Assembly (NCBI GenBank): GCA_004154925.1
Contig: QJNS01000032.1
Span: 248,001 to 312,000 of the forward strand
Length of the DNA stretch: 64,000 bases
Source: Monosporascus cannonballus
Taxonomy: Eukaryota > Ascomycota > Sordariomycetes > Xylariales
Reading direction: 5' to 3'
Shown here one piece after another: positions 1-10,899 of this stretch. The number at the start of each line of letters is the position of its first letter. Positions within the stretch are counted from its first letter, which is position 1. Position numbers and translations under genes: made by a program. A model generated the notes under the pieces. It was not told the DNA's origin. It did no database searches and worked only from the letters and a program-made list of their open reading frames with translations.

Positions 1-281
1 GTAGCCGCGTTCGTAAACTCTCCTTGTTCGGCACATGGCATCGAAACGGGGGCCTATTGTTTACCGGAAAAGGACATGTCTCCGGCAGGGGAGGCCGTCT
101 CTTTGTGCCTCGGGTTACGAGATCAAATCTCGTAAGGTAACAAGCCAATCGAATGCTGTTCCATTAATTATGTAAACCGAAAGGTTCAGCCCAATGAAAC
201 GTTTTTTGTGCATAATATCTATAATACTACTCGAGCCCACTGGGAAATAGCAAGTAAACCAACTGACTCCACACCTTCGTC

Positions 282-2540
282 ATGTCGGATTCTGATGCCG
301 CTGCCGCTCCAGTCCCATTCGGGGCGGGTAGGGCAAAGTCCAACGCGGGCCTTTCGGAATCTCGGTGGGCGACGGGGGATACAACAGAGACGCAAATCCT
401 GGAGGACGGTAACGGTAATGACCTACCTTCTGACCCAGAAACAGAAGACTGGAAGGAAGAAGAAAAGGAGGAGGACGATGACGGCGATGCTGTTGCCGTC
501 GAAGAAGAAGACGAATTCGGTGAGGGGGAGGAGGGGGAAGGCTATGACCAGCCAGCGTACATCCAGCCGGACCTCGTAGACATCGAAAACATCGAGCACT
601 ACCGGCGCGGGGGTTTCCACCCGGTGACCTACGGCGACATGCTAGCCGAGCGGTTCGAGGTGGTCAGCAAGCTGGGGCACGGGGGGTTCGCGACGGTGTG
701 GCTGTGAATCGACCACCAAAAGAGCGACGGAGAGACTGACGGCGTCGTGGACACAGACCAAGACCAGGTCAAGTGGCGCGCCGTCAAGATCATCCGCGCG
801 GACCAGTCGTACGAGGAGCGGGCGGAGCTACGTCTGAAGCAATACCTGGAGTCGCAAGGCGTGGGACGGCAAGAGTGGGAGGAGAACCACGTGAGCCTGC
901 CGCTCGAGCACTTCTGGCTCGAGGGCCCTAACGGACGGCACCTGTGCGAGTCCTCGGCTGTGCTGGGTCCCTCGGTGGCCGAGCGCTGGGAGGTGCGCAT
1001 GCCAGCGGACCGCCCTCCCTTGCTCAAGCAATTGTTCTATCAAGTAGCTCGCGCGCTGCGCTTCCTGCACGCCCAGGGAGTCTGCCACGGCGACTTTACC
1101 CCCGGCAACATGCTTCTGCGGCTCGGCGACGAGGTCCCGCGTCTCAGCCACGGCGAAATGCTGGCGCTGCTCGAGGAGCGCGGATCGGCGCCCCTAGAGC
1201 TGGCTGAGGGAGTTGGGGGGGATGACGTCGGCCCCCCGCACGCGCCCTCCTACGTCTACGAGCCCGTGGACCTCTCGAATATGCCGCTGCGCGACGACGC
1301 GGCCGTCATCGACTTCGGCGAGAGCTTCCTGACGGCGTCGCCGCCCGAGTGGTCGGGGATCCCTCCCGAGTTCGCGTCGCCCGAGGCTATCTTCAACCAC
1401 GCGCCCGGGCCGGGGAGCGACGTGTGGGCGTTCGCCTGCGCCGTGGTCGCCTGCCTGACGCGGGAGGTGCTGTTCTCGGCGGAGCGCGACGGCGCCGCGG
1501 CGTGGTTCGAGGCACTGCTCGGCCCGCTACCGGCAATATACCGTAACGCGCGGACGGACCAGCTGCGGAGACTGGCCAGCCTCGAGGAGACCACCGAAGA
1601 TGAGAAGGTGTGGGTTGAGTCGGAGCTCGAGCGGCTGGAGAGCGGCGAGGACTCGAAGGGCGCGCAGGAGCACGTCGCAATCCTGATGGAACACACTGGT
1701 ATCAAAGACCCGATCGGGGCCACGCTGGCCAAGGAGCGCATCTACAAGGACTACGCACGCGACGAGAAGGGCAACGCCCTCCCGGATGAGAGGATGGTCA
1801 ACATCATACACAAGATGCCGGAGGAGGAGGCGCGGCAGCTCAGTGACCTGCTGAAGAAGATCTTCAAGTACGAGCCCAAGGAGCGTATCGACATGGACGA
1901 AGTGCTAGCGCACCCGTGGTTCGCAAACAAGGCAAAGCCAGAGAACCGGCGAAGCACGCCTTACGATCTCATGAGTCTCCCGCCTGCAGACGAGCCCCCA
2001 CAAGAATTCCCGAGCCGCCACTCCACTCCGTTCATGGATGAACCTAGCGACGAGGAAGGGCCCTCTCCGACAGGCCATACTCCTCCAGGTCCGTCTCCTC
2101 TCACGGCGAACGCCACGCCACCCAGCAGCCCACCACCACCCGAGACGCGGGAGCCAAACACGGGCCCGCAGCCTCAGCCTCAGCAGACCAACCGTTGCCT
2201 CGGCCCGACGGAGAAAGCCACCGAGTTCGCTGGCAAGGTCCGCAAGGGCGCCGCCAAGAAATGGAAACCCCCGCAGAGCGCGCTGCGCAGCGAGCAACAG
2301 TTAGCAGCGCTTCTGACTGGATTGCTCGCTGGGCTCGTGTTCCTTACCTTCGTGATGTTCAAGCTAGCCCCGAAATTGCGTCCGGCGCCCGGGCAGTGTC
2401 CTCAGGACACACTGCTCGTTCCCATGACTATCAAGTCGTCGACTTCGACGTATTATCGGGGATTGGTTGCCTTCTCGGCTCCGAGGCAACAGGGTTTAAA
2501 CGATACCTGTATTTGTATTGTAGCAAGGGGCATGGAATAG
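282..2540 (+). pseudogene. SRPK-like protein kinase with one in-frame TGA and a C-terminal membrane segment
   Basis: Two open stretches (282-707 and 708-2540) lie in the same frame, separated only by a TGA at 705-707; read across it, the product is about 752 residues. An acidic N-terminus (about residues 56-89) precedes the kinase fold: glycine loop LGHGGFATVWL (131-141), VAIK-type lysine in WRAVKII (about 169), catalytic loop HGDFTPGN (Asp about 271), DFG in VIDFGES (344-346), SPEAIF and DVWAF, then ERIDMDEVLAHPWF closing the domain near 543. A proline-rich tail and one hydrophobic helix (nt about 2301-2369) follow. The family phosphorylates Ser/Arg-rich proteins; the HGDF form, with Thr instead of Lys two residues after Asp, resembles divergent fungal SRPK paralogues. 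No GT-AG intron removes the TGA while keeping the glycine loop. Start ATG 282 is the first in frame. It could be a pseudogene, a readthrough gene or a sequencing error. Confidence 0.8.
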
Positions 2541-2979
2541 GGGGCCTATGAGACGGCAATGCATGGTGGGTCAGTTGGCTTGCGATTAGATATCTAGATG
2601 CCCTAATATTGTTATATTCGTCATGTATGGCACTGGATCATCCCTGTGTAGGTATGGGACCGTGCCTTTGTATTCCAGATGAGCCGGGGCCCGAACTGTC
2701 TCTCCGCACAAGACAAGGTGGCATCAGGAGAACTACTGTAGGCGGGTTGATGGCCTGAAATGAGTCCCCGGATGATTTATCCTTCACTGCAACCCGACAG
2801 TGTTGAAGAATCCTTCTTCCTGAATATCTGTTCTTGTCGAGGATATCATGTTGTTCGTTCCAAAATTGTGTAACTCGGAAGCTCTCATCTGAACTAGTGG
2901 TCCAAGTAATGCATGGCCACGCAGTGGGGACCGCACCCCGAAAAGCCGCATTCGTATTGTTTATTGAGCGGATTCCGCC
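2541..2979. other. intergenic, convergent 3' ends
   Basis: This lies between the kinase stop and the stop of the minus-strand chromodomain gene. It should hold the two 3' untranslated regions. I see no coding frame with recognisable motifs, no RNA gene and no repeat. Confidence 0.5.
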
Positions 2980-3702
2980 TTAAGCTTCCGTTCCCTTCCT
3001 AGTCTCCCACTCGTGGATGGCGCCGGCGCTGACATCCCTGGCGTCGACCTGTATATCCACGTTAGCTACGGTTGACCTGATCCTGCATCATTAGTTGATC
3101 CAGGGAATCTAATATACCCATGAACAAGGCCACATGATGCCCGACTTGGGGTCACAGCCCTCCCACTCAATGAGGTAGACCAGGTTACCACGGTCGCGCC
3201 CCTCGCCGACGATCTCCTTGACACCATGCCAGCCCCTACGCGGCGCGGGTAGGACGCCATGCGACCCGTCGACTACACCACTGCTCCTACTGCCTCGATT
3301 CTCTTTACGATGCGGTGGCGATGCCTTTGGTGTTGCGGGTGAGCCGGGAGGCGAAGCACACGCTGTGCTGGAAGGCGACGAAGCCAAGGAGGTAGGAGCG
3401 GATGGGGTTGACGAGCCCGAGGTTCCTGTTGCGGAGGCCGAAGTCGAAGTTGAGTGCTGGGAGCTAGGGCTCGGTGTCGACGCGGGTGGGGTGAATGCGA
3501 GAGGCGTGTGAGGCACTACACTGTCCAGGACGGAAGCCAGGGCAGGTGCGGCGGGGGGAGTATCCCGCAGGCTCTCGCGAATAGCCCGGCGCAGCGAACT
3601 ACGACACCCGTAACTGCTTCCTTGGGCCCTCGTGCGGTTGCGGGCGGACGGCTTCGTAATTCTGGAGGTCGTGGATCTTGCTCCCATCATTGTCGAGGCC
3701 AT
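2980..3702 (-). CDS. small chromodomain protein, two exons
   Basis: Proposed exons are 3702-3118 and 3048-2980, giving 217 residues. The 69-nt intron starts GTATAT, has a GCTAAC branch site about 13 nt before the acceptor and ends in ACAG. Splicing joins ...EWEGCDPKSG..WPCSW to VDARDVSAGAIHEWE, which restores the chromodomain pattern (beta strands, a Trp, then the C-terminal helix) at about residues 160-212. Without splicing the frame stops at 3109-3111 in the middle of the fold. Residues 1 to about 150 are Ser/Pro/Thr/Ala-rich and look disordered, with a basic start. ATG 3702 is the first ATG in frame. Chromodomains bind methylated histone tails or act in retroelement integrases; no integrase or other enzyme domain is visible here, so the role is unknown. 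The lack of RIP damage fits a host gene. Confidence 0.72.
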
Positions 3703-4333
3703 GCATGCGTCAAACAAGGTTGCGGTGGGTGAACCTTAATGCTCGGACTCAACGGCGAGGTGAGATGTTCGGGCTTGATCAATAACTCTGTCAGCATCAT
3801 AAAAGAGATGAATATAGAGGTGGGGGTGGGAGGTATATCCCAGAACCTAAATGACGATGCCTTTCGGGGCATGTGAGCCTGGATGTTTCTTCGTGACCTG
3901 AGATGCGGTGACGTTGGGCTGGAAGGGAAGAAGGTGCGGGAGACTCGATCGCAAACCTTATTTTTGTTGGAGAAGGTGCCTTCCAAGGTCACCTCCGGGC
4001 GCAAACTTAATGGCCTGAGCTATGCGGAAGGTGCTGTGAATATCAGAATCGGCAATTAAAGACAAGTATGGGCAACTATCGTCGAACTAAAGTGTAGCAC
4101 ATGATTAAGGAGAAGGAGGTGCTGAGACAACGGGTAAAGGCTCGCTTCCATTGCGCGACCGGTATATGTCAATCATCAACACCAGGCCTCACCGAAGAAG
4201 TCCGCGGATCAGGGTCCCCTCCTAGCAACTCATGCTCCATGTGCTTCGTCCGTATGCAGCTTTCCAGATATTAACTCGGCACAACTTGCCGAGCGCTCAT
4301 TACTCCATCCCGCTGTTCTGACACACCACCCCT
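3703..4333. other. intergenic between two minus-strand genes
   Basis: This is the upstream region of the chromodomain gene and the 3' flank of the EB1 gene. One minus-strand frame stays open at about 3687-4004 but shows no recognisable domain and may be 5' leader. No repeat or RNA gene is seen. Confidence 0.45.
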
Positions 4334-5415
4334 TCAGAACGTCTCCTGGTCATCCAAGCCTTCGCCCTCCGCCGGGATCTCGAAACCCTCTTCGGTAGAG
4401 TACAATATCGTCTGGATCTGCTTGATGAGACCATCCTCCTGCTTCTCGAGCTCGGGATCCTCCTCGACGGCCTGCTGGACCAGAAGCTCTATGTCGCGCA
4501 GCTTGCTGAAGTAGAAATCCCTTTCGCGTTCGAGGCCCACAACAGTTTCCTTCAAAGTTGCATTCTCCTGCATCAGAGCAGCAGATGCAGCACCGCCGCC
4601 GGCAGCAGTTCTGGCGGCGCCGACGCGGGGCGCCGCACGGGCTCCCGCCGCCGCACGAGGTCCGGTCGTCGTAGGCGTCGTACCACCTCTCCGCCCCGCT
4701 GCGCTAGCATTCCTAGGTCTGGAGTCTGCTGCTCCTTTGATCTTCGCTGACACGTCGTATTCGCCGCCGGGGTAGTGTTGATCCCAGAATCGCTTGGCCC
4801 ATTGAAGGAATTCGAGGTTGTCCTGCATCTTGCACTTGATGAGCGCCTGGACAGGGATGGGCTTGTCGATGCCGTATTTGTTAAAGCAATCTAGAATCAA
4901 TATTTATATTAGCAAAATTTGGTTTAGGATTCGATAGTCGACGTAGGTGCGTAGCTCGAAGGGATCGGCGAAGAAGAGCAACTGACTCTGCAGCTCCTTG
5001 AAGTTGTTCATGTACTGATACTCGGCATTGGCATTGATCTTGACTCTGTCCAGTCTCAGGTCGCCGAAGATGCTGTCAAAAACAACGCAGAGAGGTACAC
5101 TATGGCAAGAACCCTTGTTAGCTTCTGTGTTACGTTGAATCGACAGACAGACTAGCTGTCTATCCCAACCCTCAGGCACACGAGATTACCCATGCTGGCC
5201 AGGGAAGGGGCCAAGTCGCGACGGATATCCGTACTCACCCTGTACCGCATTGCTCGACCTTCTGGACCGTCAGCGCCGGTTGGGTGAGGCTGTTAAGCCA
5301 TGCCACAAGCTCTTGTCTATGGAAGCAAACACGCGTCAGTCATGGTGCTCTATCCAGGACAGTATCGGGGGACGCGTGCAAGGTGGTTCGCCGTCGCTTA
5401 CCGAGATTCGCCCAT
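4334..5415 (-). CDS. BIM1: EB1/Bim1/Mal3 microtubule plus-end tracking protein, four exons
   Basis: Exons on the minus strand are 5415-5402, 5316-5239, 5099-4987 and 4890-4334; they sum to 762 nt, 253 residues and a stop. Donors are GTAAGC, GTGAGT and GTCAGT; acceptors are ATAG, ATAG and CTAG, with CTAAC/CTAAT branch sites in introns 2 and 3. The N-terminal calponin-homology domain (about 1-112) carries family marks MGESRQEL, KVEQCGTG, DSIFGD, EYQYMNNFKELQ, KYGIDKPIPVQAL, KCKMQDNLEFLQW and YPGGEYD. A basic, Ala/Thr/Gly-rich linker (about 113-174) follows. The EB-homology coiled coil (about 175-236) includes the conserved FYFSKLRDIE and ends EEGFEIP. The extreme C-terminus is acidic and aromatic (DDQETF), like the EEY/F tail bound by CAP-Gly proteins. 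Members bind growing microtubule ends and recruit partners. The first coding exon is only 14 nt. Confidence 0.93.
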
Positions 5416-6115
5416 CTTGGCTAGAGGATTATAGGCGGGCGATGGAGAAAAGAGTGTAGTAAATTCAAGTGCCGGCAGTAGAGGGGATTCGCGCGGACTG
5501 GATGAATGCAATGCTTGTAAAACGCGACAGGACTCGACGACCAGCCGTAGTTGCTTTACTGTTGATTTGTATACATATATTTTTTTTGGACCTCGGAGGG
5601 GAACGAACGCCATCACCTCTGTACCTTATCGATTTCCATATGTCAGCGGTCGCCCAATCAACCGCATAGTGGGGGGGCAGTTTCTGGTCCAAGCCACATG
5701 GCATGACTGCGGTAATGCTTGTGGCTGTGCCTGAGGTACCACAACTAAATCGAAGTCCTTTGCAGATATGAGATTTTGCGGTTGTCTCTCATTTTCACTT
5801 CACAAACGACACTGACATCACAAGTACTACGTAAACGATTTCGCGACCCTGTTATAGCAATCGTTACGGAATGACCTCAGTTCGTTGGTTTTGATTTCTG
5901 TATATACCTACATTTGACGTCTTCAACGTAAACAACAAACAAGTACGTCCGTGACGTTTTCAGTGCATGAGCGAGCATCCATCACGATTAGTAATCCTAG
6001 CAGCTTAGCTATCACTGGCGTTTCCTCCACTCATCCCGCCCGTGGCGTACCTGGACTTGTCAATCCTAGGTAACAAACGAGCCATCCAGAATATGGAGCA
6101 TATGAATCCATATCT
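5416..6115. other. intergenic; presumed EB1 promoter region
   Basis: This is the upstream region of the EB1 gene and the 3' flank of the CVNH gene, of normal composition. Several short open frames occur, but none has a recognisable motif or splice pattern. No RNA gene or repeat was identified. Confidence 0.45.
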
Positions 6116-6708
6116 TTAGTGACGGGCGGTGAGCAGGGGAACACCGTGGGTGCCCCAGCAGCTCAGGATGCCCAAGTCGTTGCCGATGGCAGTGTCTATC
6201 AGCAGAGAGTGTCAGAGATGATTCAGGGATTGGTCTAGAAAAAACCGTTACTGGAGTGGAACAAATAGCTTACTGAGGTTGTGGGTGACCTGTTTGCCCT
6301 TGCAGGTGCACTTGAGGGTGTGGTCATCATCGGGAACGTCACAGTCATAGCAACCCGCGGACTGGAAGTTTCCGCTACGGGTGCTGTCGTATTAGCATCA
6401 CGTCAAGGAAATCAAACCGCCGTATTGGGGTAGACATACTCTTTCTTCGAGATGAGCTGGTCCTTGGAGGTGTCGTAGCCGTAGCACTTGTTGAGGTCGA
6501 TCATCGAAGTGACGTACAAGCCATCGCCATCCTTGCAGGCGGAGAAGAAGTTGGGCTTTCCATACTGGACGTAGATGCCGCCGTGAATGCAGGAATCAGA
6601 GAAGCCCGAACCCGGGATGGCATCGGTAGAGTTACGAGAGGGGACACCTTCAACGACGGCGGTAAGCGCACCGATGATGGCAGCAAGAGCCCTGATGGTC
6701 TTCATCAT
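6116..6708 (-). CDS. secreted cyanovirin-N homology (CVNH) protein, three exons
   Basis: Exons on the minus strand are 6708-6440, 6383-6274 and 6195-6116: 459 nt, 152 residues and a stop. Donors are GTATGT and GTAAGC, acceptors ACAG and ATAG, and branch sites CTAAT and CTGAC. The start is the first of two adjacent ATGs, followed by a signal peptide (MMKTIRALAAIIGALTAVV, cleavage near residue 21-23). The mature part shows the two-fold CVNH pattern. Half one runs GFSDSC..SACKDGDG..IDLNKC. Half two runs GNFQSAGC..LKCTCKG..HNLNTAIGNDLGILSC. Cysteines are abundant, as in secreted proteins. CVNH domains are typically small carbohydrate-binding lectins; the ligand here is unknown. The gene lies about 430 bp from the AT-rich repeat block, a position often occupied by secreted or effector-like genes, but that role is inference. 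Without splicing the frame ends at 6412. Confidence 0.88.
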
Positions 6709-7140
6709 GGAGGTAGGTATGTCTGTTTGAGTGAGAGGGTTTGGAGGGAGGAAAAATCGAGAGAGGGTGGTGGAGGTATTTTGATTACGAGTGTGGAAAG
6801 TAGATACCGGAAGGTACATGTCAGTCGTTGCCTTTGAAATTTGGGCAAAAGGAAACTGTTTGCATGGCCACCTTAATTTTGTGCCAAAATATACTTCGAT
6901 GGATTGAATCTTTGCTAAAGCCACTGCCCTCTCTATCGCGTACCCTTACCACCTAGGCGGTATGCCGTCTTTTCAAATAAAAAGCCTATAGGAAAATACT
7001 AATATACTCGGACACGAAACTTAAGCTTCACAAAATCCGCTTTTGTTTCCAAACCTGGTATGGTGCTAAACGATAGCGAAGACACAGGAGTTCAGGTTAA
7101 GACGGGCTAAACTTATGCTACGTTGGTGAAGCATATTTTG
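6709..7140. other. upstream region of the CVNH gene, up to the AT-rich boundary
   Basis: This is the last stretch of ordinary composition before the AT-rich block. It should contain the CVNH promoter and 5' leader. The minus-strand frame is open back to 6924, but the signal peptide at 6708 fixes the likely start. No repeat is seen. Confidence 0.45.
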
Positions 7141-7405
7141 TTTAAAAAAAATAAGTCTTAAAGTAGTACAAAGATTTGTATTTTAAAATACTGTTAAATT
7201 TTTCTACCTTAATGTTTTAACTTCGCACTTTATAAACTTACTATGTTAAAAATTGCGTAAATGATTAGCGTTATATATTAAATAATACTAATTTTAATAC
7301 CTTAAAAATATCACGGCTTGGTCCACCGTAAGAGCTCCAGTATATATGCAGCTGTAAGCACTAGGATGACTGCCACAATTGCGATCATTCCACCTATCTT
7401 TTGCC
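7141..7405. other. boundary segment with a host-like island
   Basis: An AT-rich stretch (about 7141-7300) is followed by about 100 bp of normal composition (about 7305-7410) that forms the left flank of element A. It continues at 21373 on the far side of element A. Confidence 0.55.
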
Positions 7406-7410
7406 CTGGT

Positions 7411-7790
7411 TGTGACGGCTAGGCGGTTTAACCAACTATTAAACCTTAAGTCGACGGGTTTATGTTGGCAGGAATATCGTAGGAATTTGAACAATAAATA
7501 CAGTAACGTATTACATCTCTTAATACCGGAAATGCCTTATTGCAAACGATTAGTATTAATAAATATTATAAGCTGAAATTATCTAAATTATGGAACTAAT
7601 AAGTATATATATCTTTATCCGTTAATTAGATCTTTATTAAATCTTAACGTTGTCGTAGATCTAATATTATTAAATTCGGTTGGTTTTGTATGAATTTATT
7701 TGGATCTCGATATTAAAAGAAATTCAAATTACGTAATTTTTTTTGGAGGTCCAACCGTTTTCGTAGCCGATTTTAAGTTAGGTCGTAATA
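7411..7790 (-). repeat. Element A LTR (3' LTR in coding sense)
   Basis: This 380-bp copy begins TGTGACGGCT and ends GGTCGTAATA, where the expected terminal CA has become TA. It aligns along its length with 20989-21372. It contains the inverted repeat that is clearer in the other copy (GGATCTC...GAGATCC). Confidence 0.92.
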
Positions 7791-8154
7791 CGATTTCCTT
7801 TTTTCTAGGATCTTTGCTTTTAAAGATTTTCCTTTCTGGTAAGTTATTTTTCTTTACCATAATAGATCGTATTATTAACTGTAAACTTTGCAGTCGTTCC
7901 CATTAAAGAGAAAGCCTAAATTTTCTGGTTGTTTATATTGTTAAATTTGGTTTTGAAGTTATGCCGTATACGCTTTATTTCGAAAATAATACCAAATGTT
8001 AAATAATTAAAGAAATTCGTCGTTATAACAAATGCATTAAGAATTATCGTTATTGCGATAATTCTGGCGTCCCGATCGATTTCTTACGTTATATTAGGGG
8101 AAAAAAAATCGTTTAAATCGCGAAAAAGTTATTGTTAAAAAGATATTTTTACGC

Positions 8155-8159
8155 TTTCA
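8155..8159. other. target-site duplication TTTCA (left) of element E
   Basis: TTTCA immediately precedes the left LTR of element E and recurs at 15402-15406 after the right LTR. This is a perfect 5-bp duplication. Confidence 0.9.
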
Positions 8160-8590
8160 TGTTACGTTCAGAAGGGATTCCATTAGGCCCAAAGGAGGCC
8201 CAGGAAGTTGGAGACGCTCGGGATCTCCATTTTCCATCGGATAAACCTTAGGTTTTTGTCAATTTCCAAAGATATTAGGAGATTCGTAGACGACAGATAC
8301 TATGGTTTCTTAAGATCCCCAGAAATTATGAAAAATATGAAAAATAAAAAGAATATATAAGGTTTGGGTTTTTTATATAAATAATTACTTATTTAATTTT
8401 TTATTTTTTAATTATTAATTTAAGCTTTTAATTAAAAGTAATTATATTATTTTTTAATTAAAAAAGGAATATTTTGAAATTTTTTTAATAAATATATTAA
8501 ATTATTTTTTGCCTTATTATTATTTATAAATTAAAATTTTTTTCGGATATTGCTTATATTTTTAAATAAATATATAATAGGTTTGTTATA
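8160..8590 (+). repeat. Element E 5' LTR
   Basis: Begins TGTTACGTTC and ends TTTGTTATA (a RIP-altered TG...CA form). It is the same length as the right copy but more heavily C-to-T mutated. Confidence 0.9.
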
Positions 8591-8879
8591 TTTTGATAAT
8601 TTTTTAATTAATAACCGATGGATAATTTACCGCTTAATTAAAATATAAATTTTTTTGAATTTAATATAAACGATAATATAAAATAACGTTTAAAAGATAA
8701 ATAATATATATGATTCCCGTTATTAGTTAAGGAAGTATTATTAATAAAATTTAACGATTTATTTTTTATTAAATTTTTTTTAATTAATTAATAATATAGT
8801 ATTTTTTATTATTTAATTTTAAGGAAGCCCGTTATTTTCATAACCTAAATAATAATTTACTTCGGCCCTTAAGGATATT

Positions 8880-10040
8880 ATTAAAATTTAGGGAGAGGAA
8901 TTGGAAAAAAAAGCGGTTAAAAAAAAGGTTAAAAAAGAATATAGGGTTAAAAGCCAGAAAAAAAAATTTATTACAAAGGAAAAATTAAGTATTTTAGTAA
9001 TAAAAATCCGAACCCTAAAAGAAAAAAATATTTGGTTTACAAAAGGAAAAAAGTTAATTTTTTTTAATTTGGCTTTTTTAAAAGGCGAAGCTAAAGGGCC
9101 GGTTACCGACCTTTTTCGTTGGACCTAAGGCGAACGTAAGAAAAAGCCTTAACCTTGTTATTATTCGGCGTAATTCGGATACGGGAAAAAATTATTCCAC
9201 CTTTTGGTTATTATAGAATACCAGATATTAAGGGTTATAAGTTAATTTCCCTTAAACCTTATAACGGATTAAAAAACTTTGATAGATTTTTGGTTCAGGT
9301 AAAGTTTTACCTTAAGTTCTATAAGAATTCTTTGCCGGAAAAATATCAAAAAGTAATAATTATTTTTTAATTATTAATTAAACGAATTTACTAATAATTC
9401 GAACTTATTTTAACAAATTACTTTAAAAGATATTTAAAGGAATTTTCGGATTTTATTAATTAAATTTTTAACGATTACGAAAATTTTGAAGAAAAAATAC
9501 ATATTTTATTCGGTAATCCCGATAAAAAACAAAATGTTGTTAAGTAATTTTATTTTTTTTATTAGATTAAGTTAATATTTAAATATATAATAAAATTTAA
9601 TTATTTGGCCGTTATTTCGAATTTATTAAAAAATGCATTATTTTATTTTTATTATAATAGCTTAAAATTTTAAGTTAAAGATAAATTATATATAGAATTT
9701 AAAATTAAATCCTTTATAAAATATATAAATAAGGTTATTATTGCCGACCGACGAACTTTTAATCGGTATTTTAAGAAAAAAAGGATTAATAAACGAAATA
9801 ACGATAAAAGTTCTAATAGCTAAATTAAAAAGGATAAAGGCAAACTTTAAAAGGAAACGAATTCCGTTTCGAAAAAGCCTAAGAAAAATAAGTTTAAAAT
9901 AAAGTGTTTTAATTATGGCAAAAAAGGGCATTTTAAGAATAAATATTGTTCTTTTGCTAAGAGGAATTCTAAAAAAGGAGAAATTCCTTAATCCCAGAAA
10001 AAAGTTAAAACAATTAAATAAAAAACCGATAATAAGGTAG
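8880..10040 (+). pseudogene. Element E gag remnant with zinc knuckle
   Basis: A Lys-rich stretch (8901-9128) and a capsid-like stretch (9155-9370; YNGLKNFDRFLVQVKFYL, KNSLPEKYQ) remain open. At about 9897-9950 the sequence reads KCFNYGKKGHFKNKYC, a CCHC knuckle with the second Cys changed to Tyr (TGT to TAT), as RIP would do. The frame is broken between the pieces. Gag would have formed the particle and bound the RNA genome. Confidence 0.75.
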
Positions 10041-10899
10041 AAAAAAAAAGAAATTAACTTGATTTTTTTTAATTAAAATTTATTATTACCATAATTATTT
10101 AGATTTAGAACAATAACCTAAAGTATAAGGATTATCTTATTTGCCAGGATTTTAAGGTTAAAGCCTATAAATACCATCCCGGATAAACGGCTTTTAGAAT
10201 AGCCATAAAGCTAGGATATTAATATTACCTTGATTTTTAGAAATATAAGATATATATAAAGGATGGTTAATTTCGATTAAATATTAATAATTACGGATAA
10301 TTATTTTTCAAGTTTTACGAATTCTTAAAATATATTATTTATAAAAAAATATTATCAGTAAACTTTTACGATTTATTATATTTTATTATTTATTATTAAA
10401 ACGATTATTTTATTTATTTTAAAACCAAAAAAAATAATAACTTTTGGCCCGGATGGAATAATAAGATTTTTATCGAATTAAACGATAAATACTAATATAC
10501 TGAAATTCCCCGATAGCTAAAATATTTTAGGTTTTGTTATTTATACCTTAAGTCAGAACGGAATTAAAAGGTTATATCGTAAGGATATTTATATTATTTC
10601 CCGATGCTTTGCATTTAATACGAGTTCCTAAATATGGGAATACCTTTTTCGGAGATTTACTTTTTTAATCCCATAATTCGGGAAATACGGAATAAAAGGG
10701 TAAATTAGGAAAAAAACCAGATTTTAAAGCCTTAATGCAAATACGGCAAAAAAATATGGTTCCGGTATAAAAACGACTAATGTATTAAATATGTTATTAA
10801 AAAAGTTCGCGAATAAAGGCTTATTTAAATCGGAAATTATCAAAAATCAAAAAATTATAAAGGTTTTCGAAAATAAGGTATTAAAAAACCTTAATTAAC

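Noticed and set aside
704..773. Possible intron removing the kinase TGA (GTGAAT donor, CTGAC branch, ACAG/CCAG acceptors)
   Set aside because: From donor 704 every nearby acceptor gives an intron length that is not a multiple of three, which breaks the downstream kinase frame.
3066..3260. Minus-strand frame overlapping the chromodomain gene
   Set aside because: It is a different frame of the same exon and lacks the chromodomain pattern.
8901..9370. Open frames as host genes
   Set aside because: They lie between the LTRs of element E at the gag position, ahead of a zinc knuckle in the same sense.
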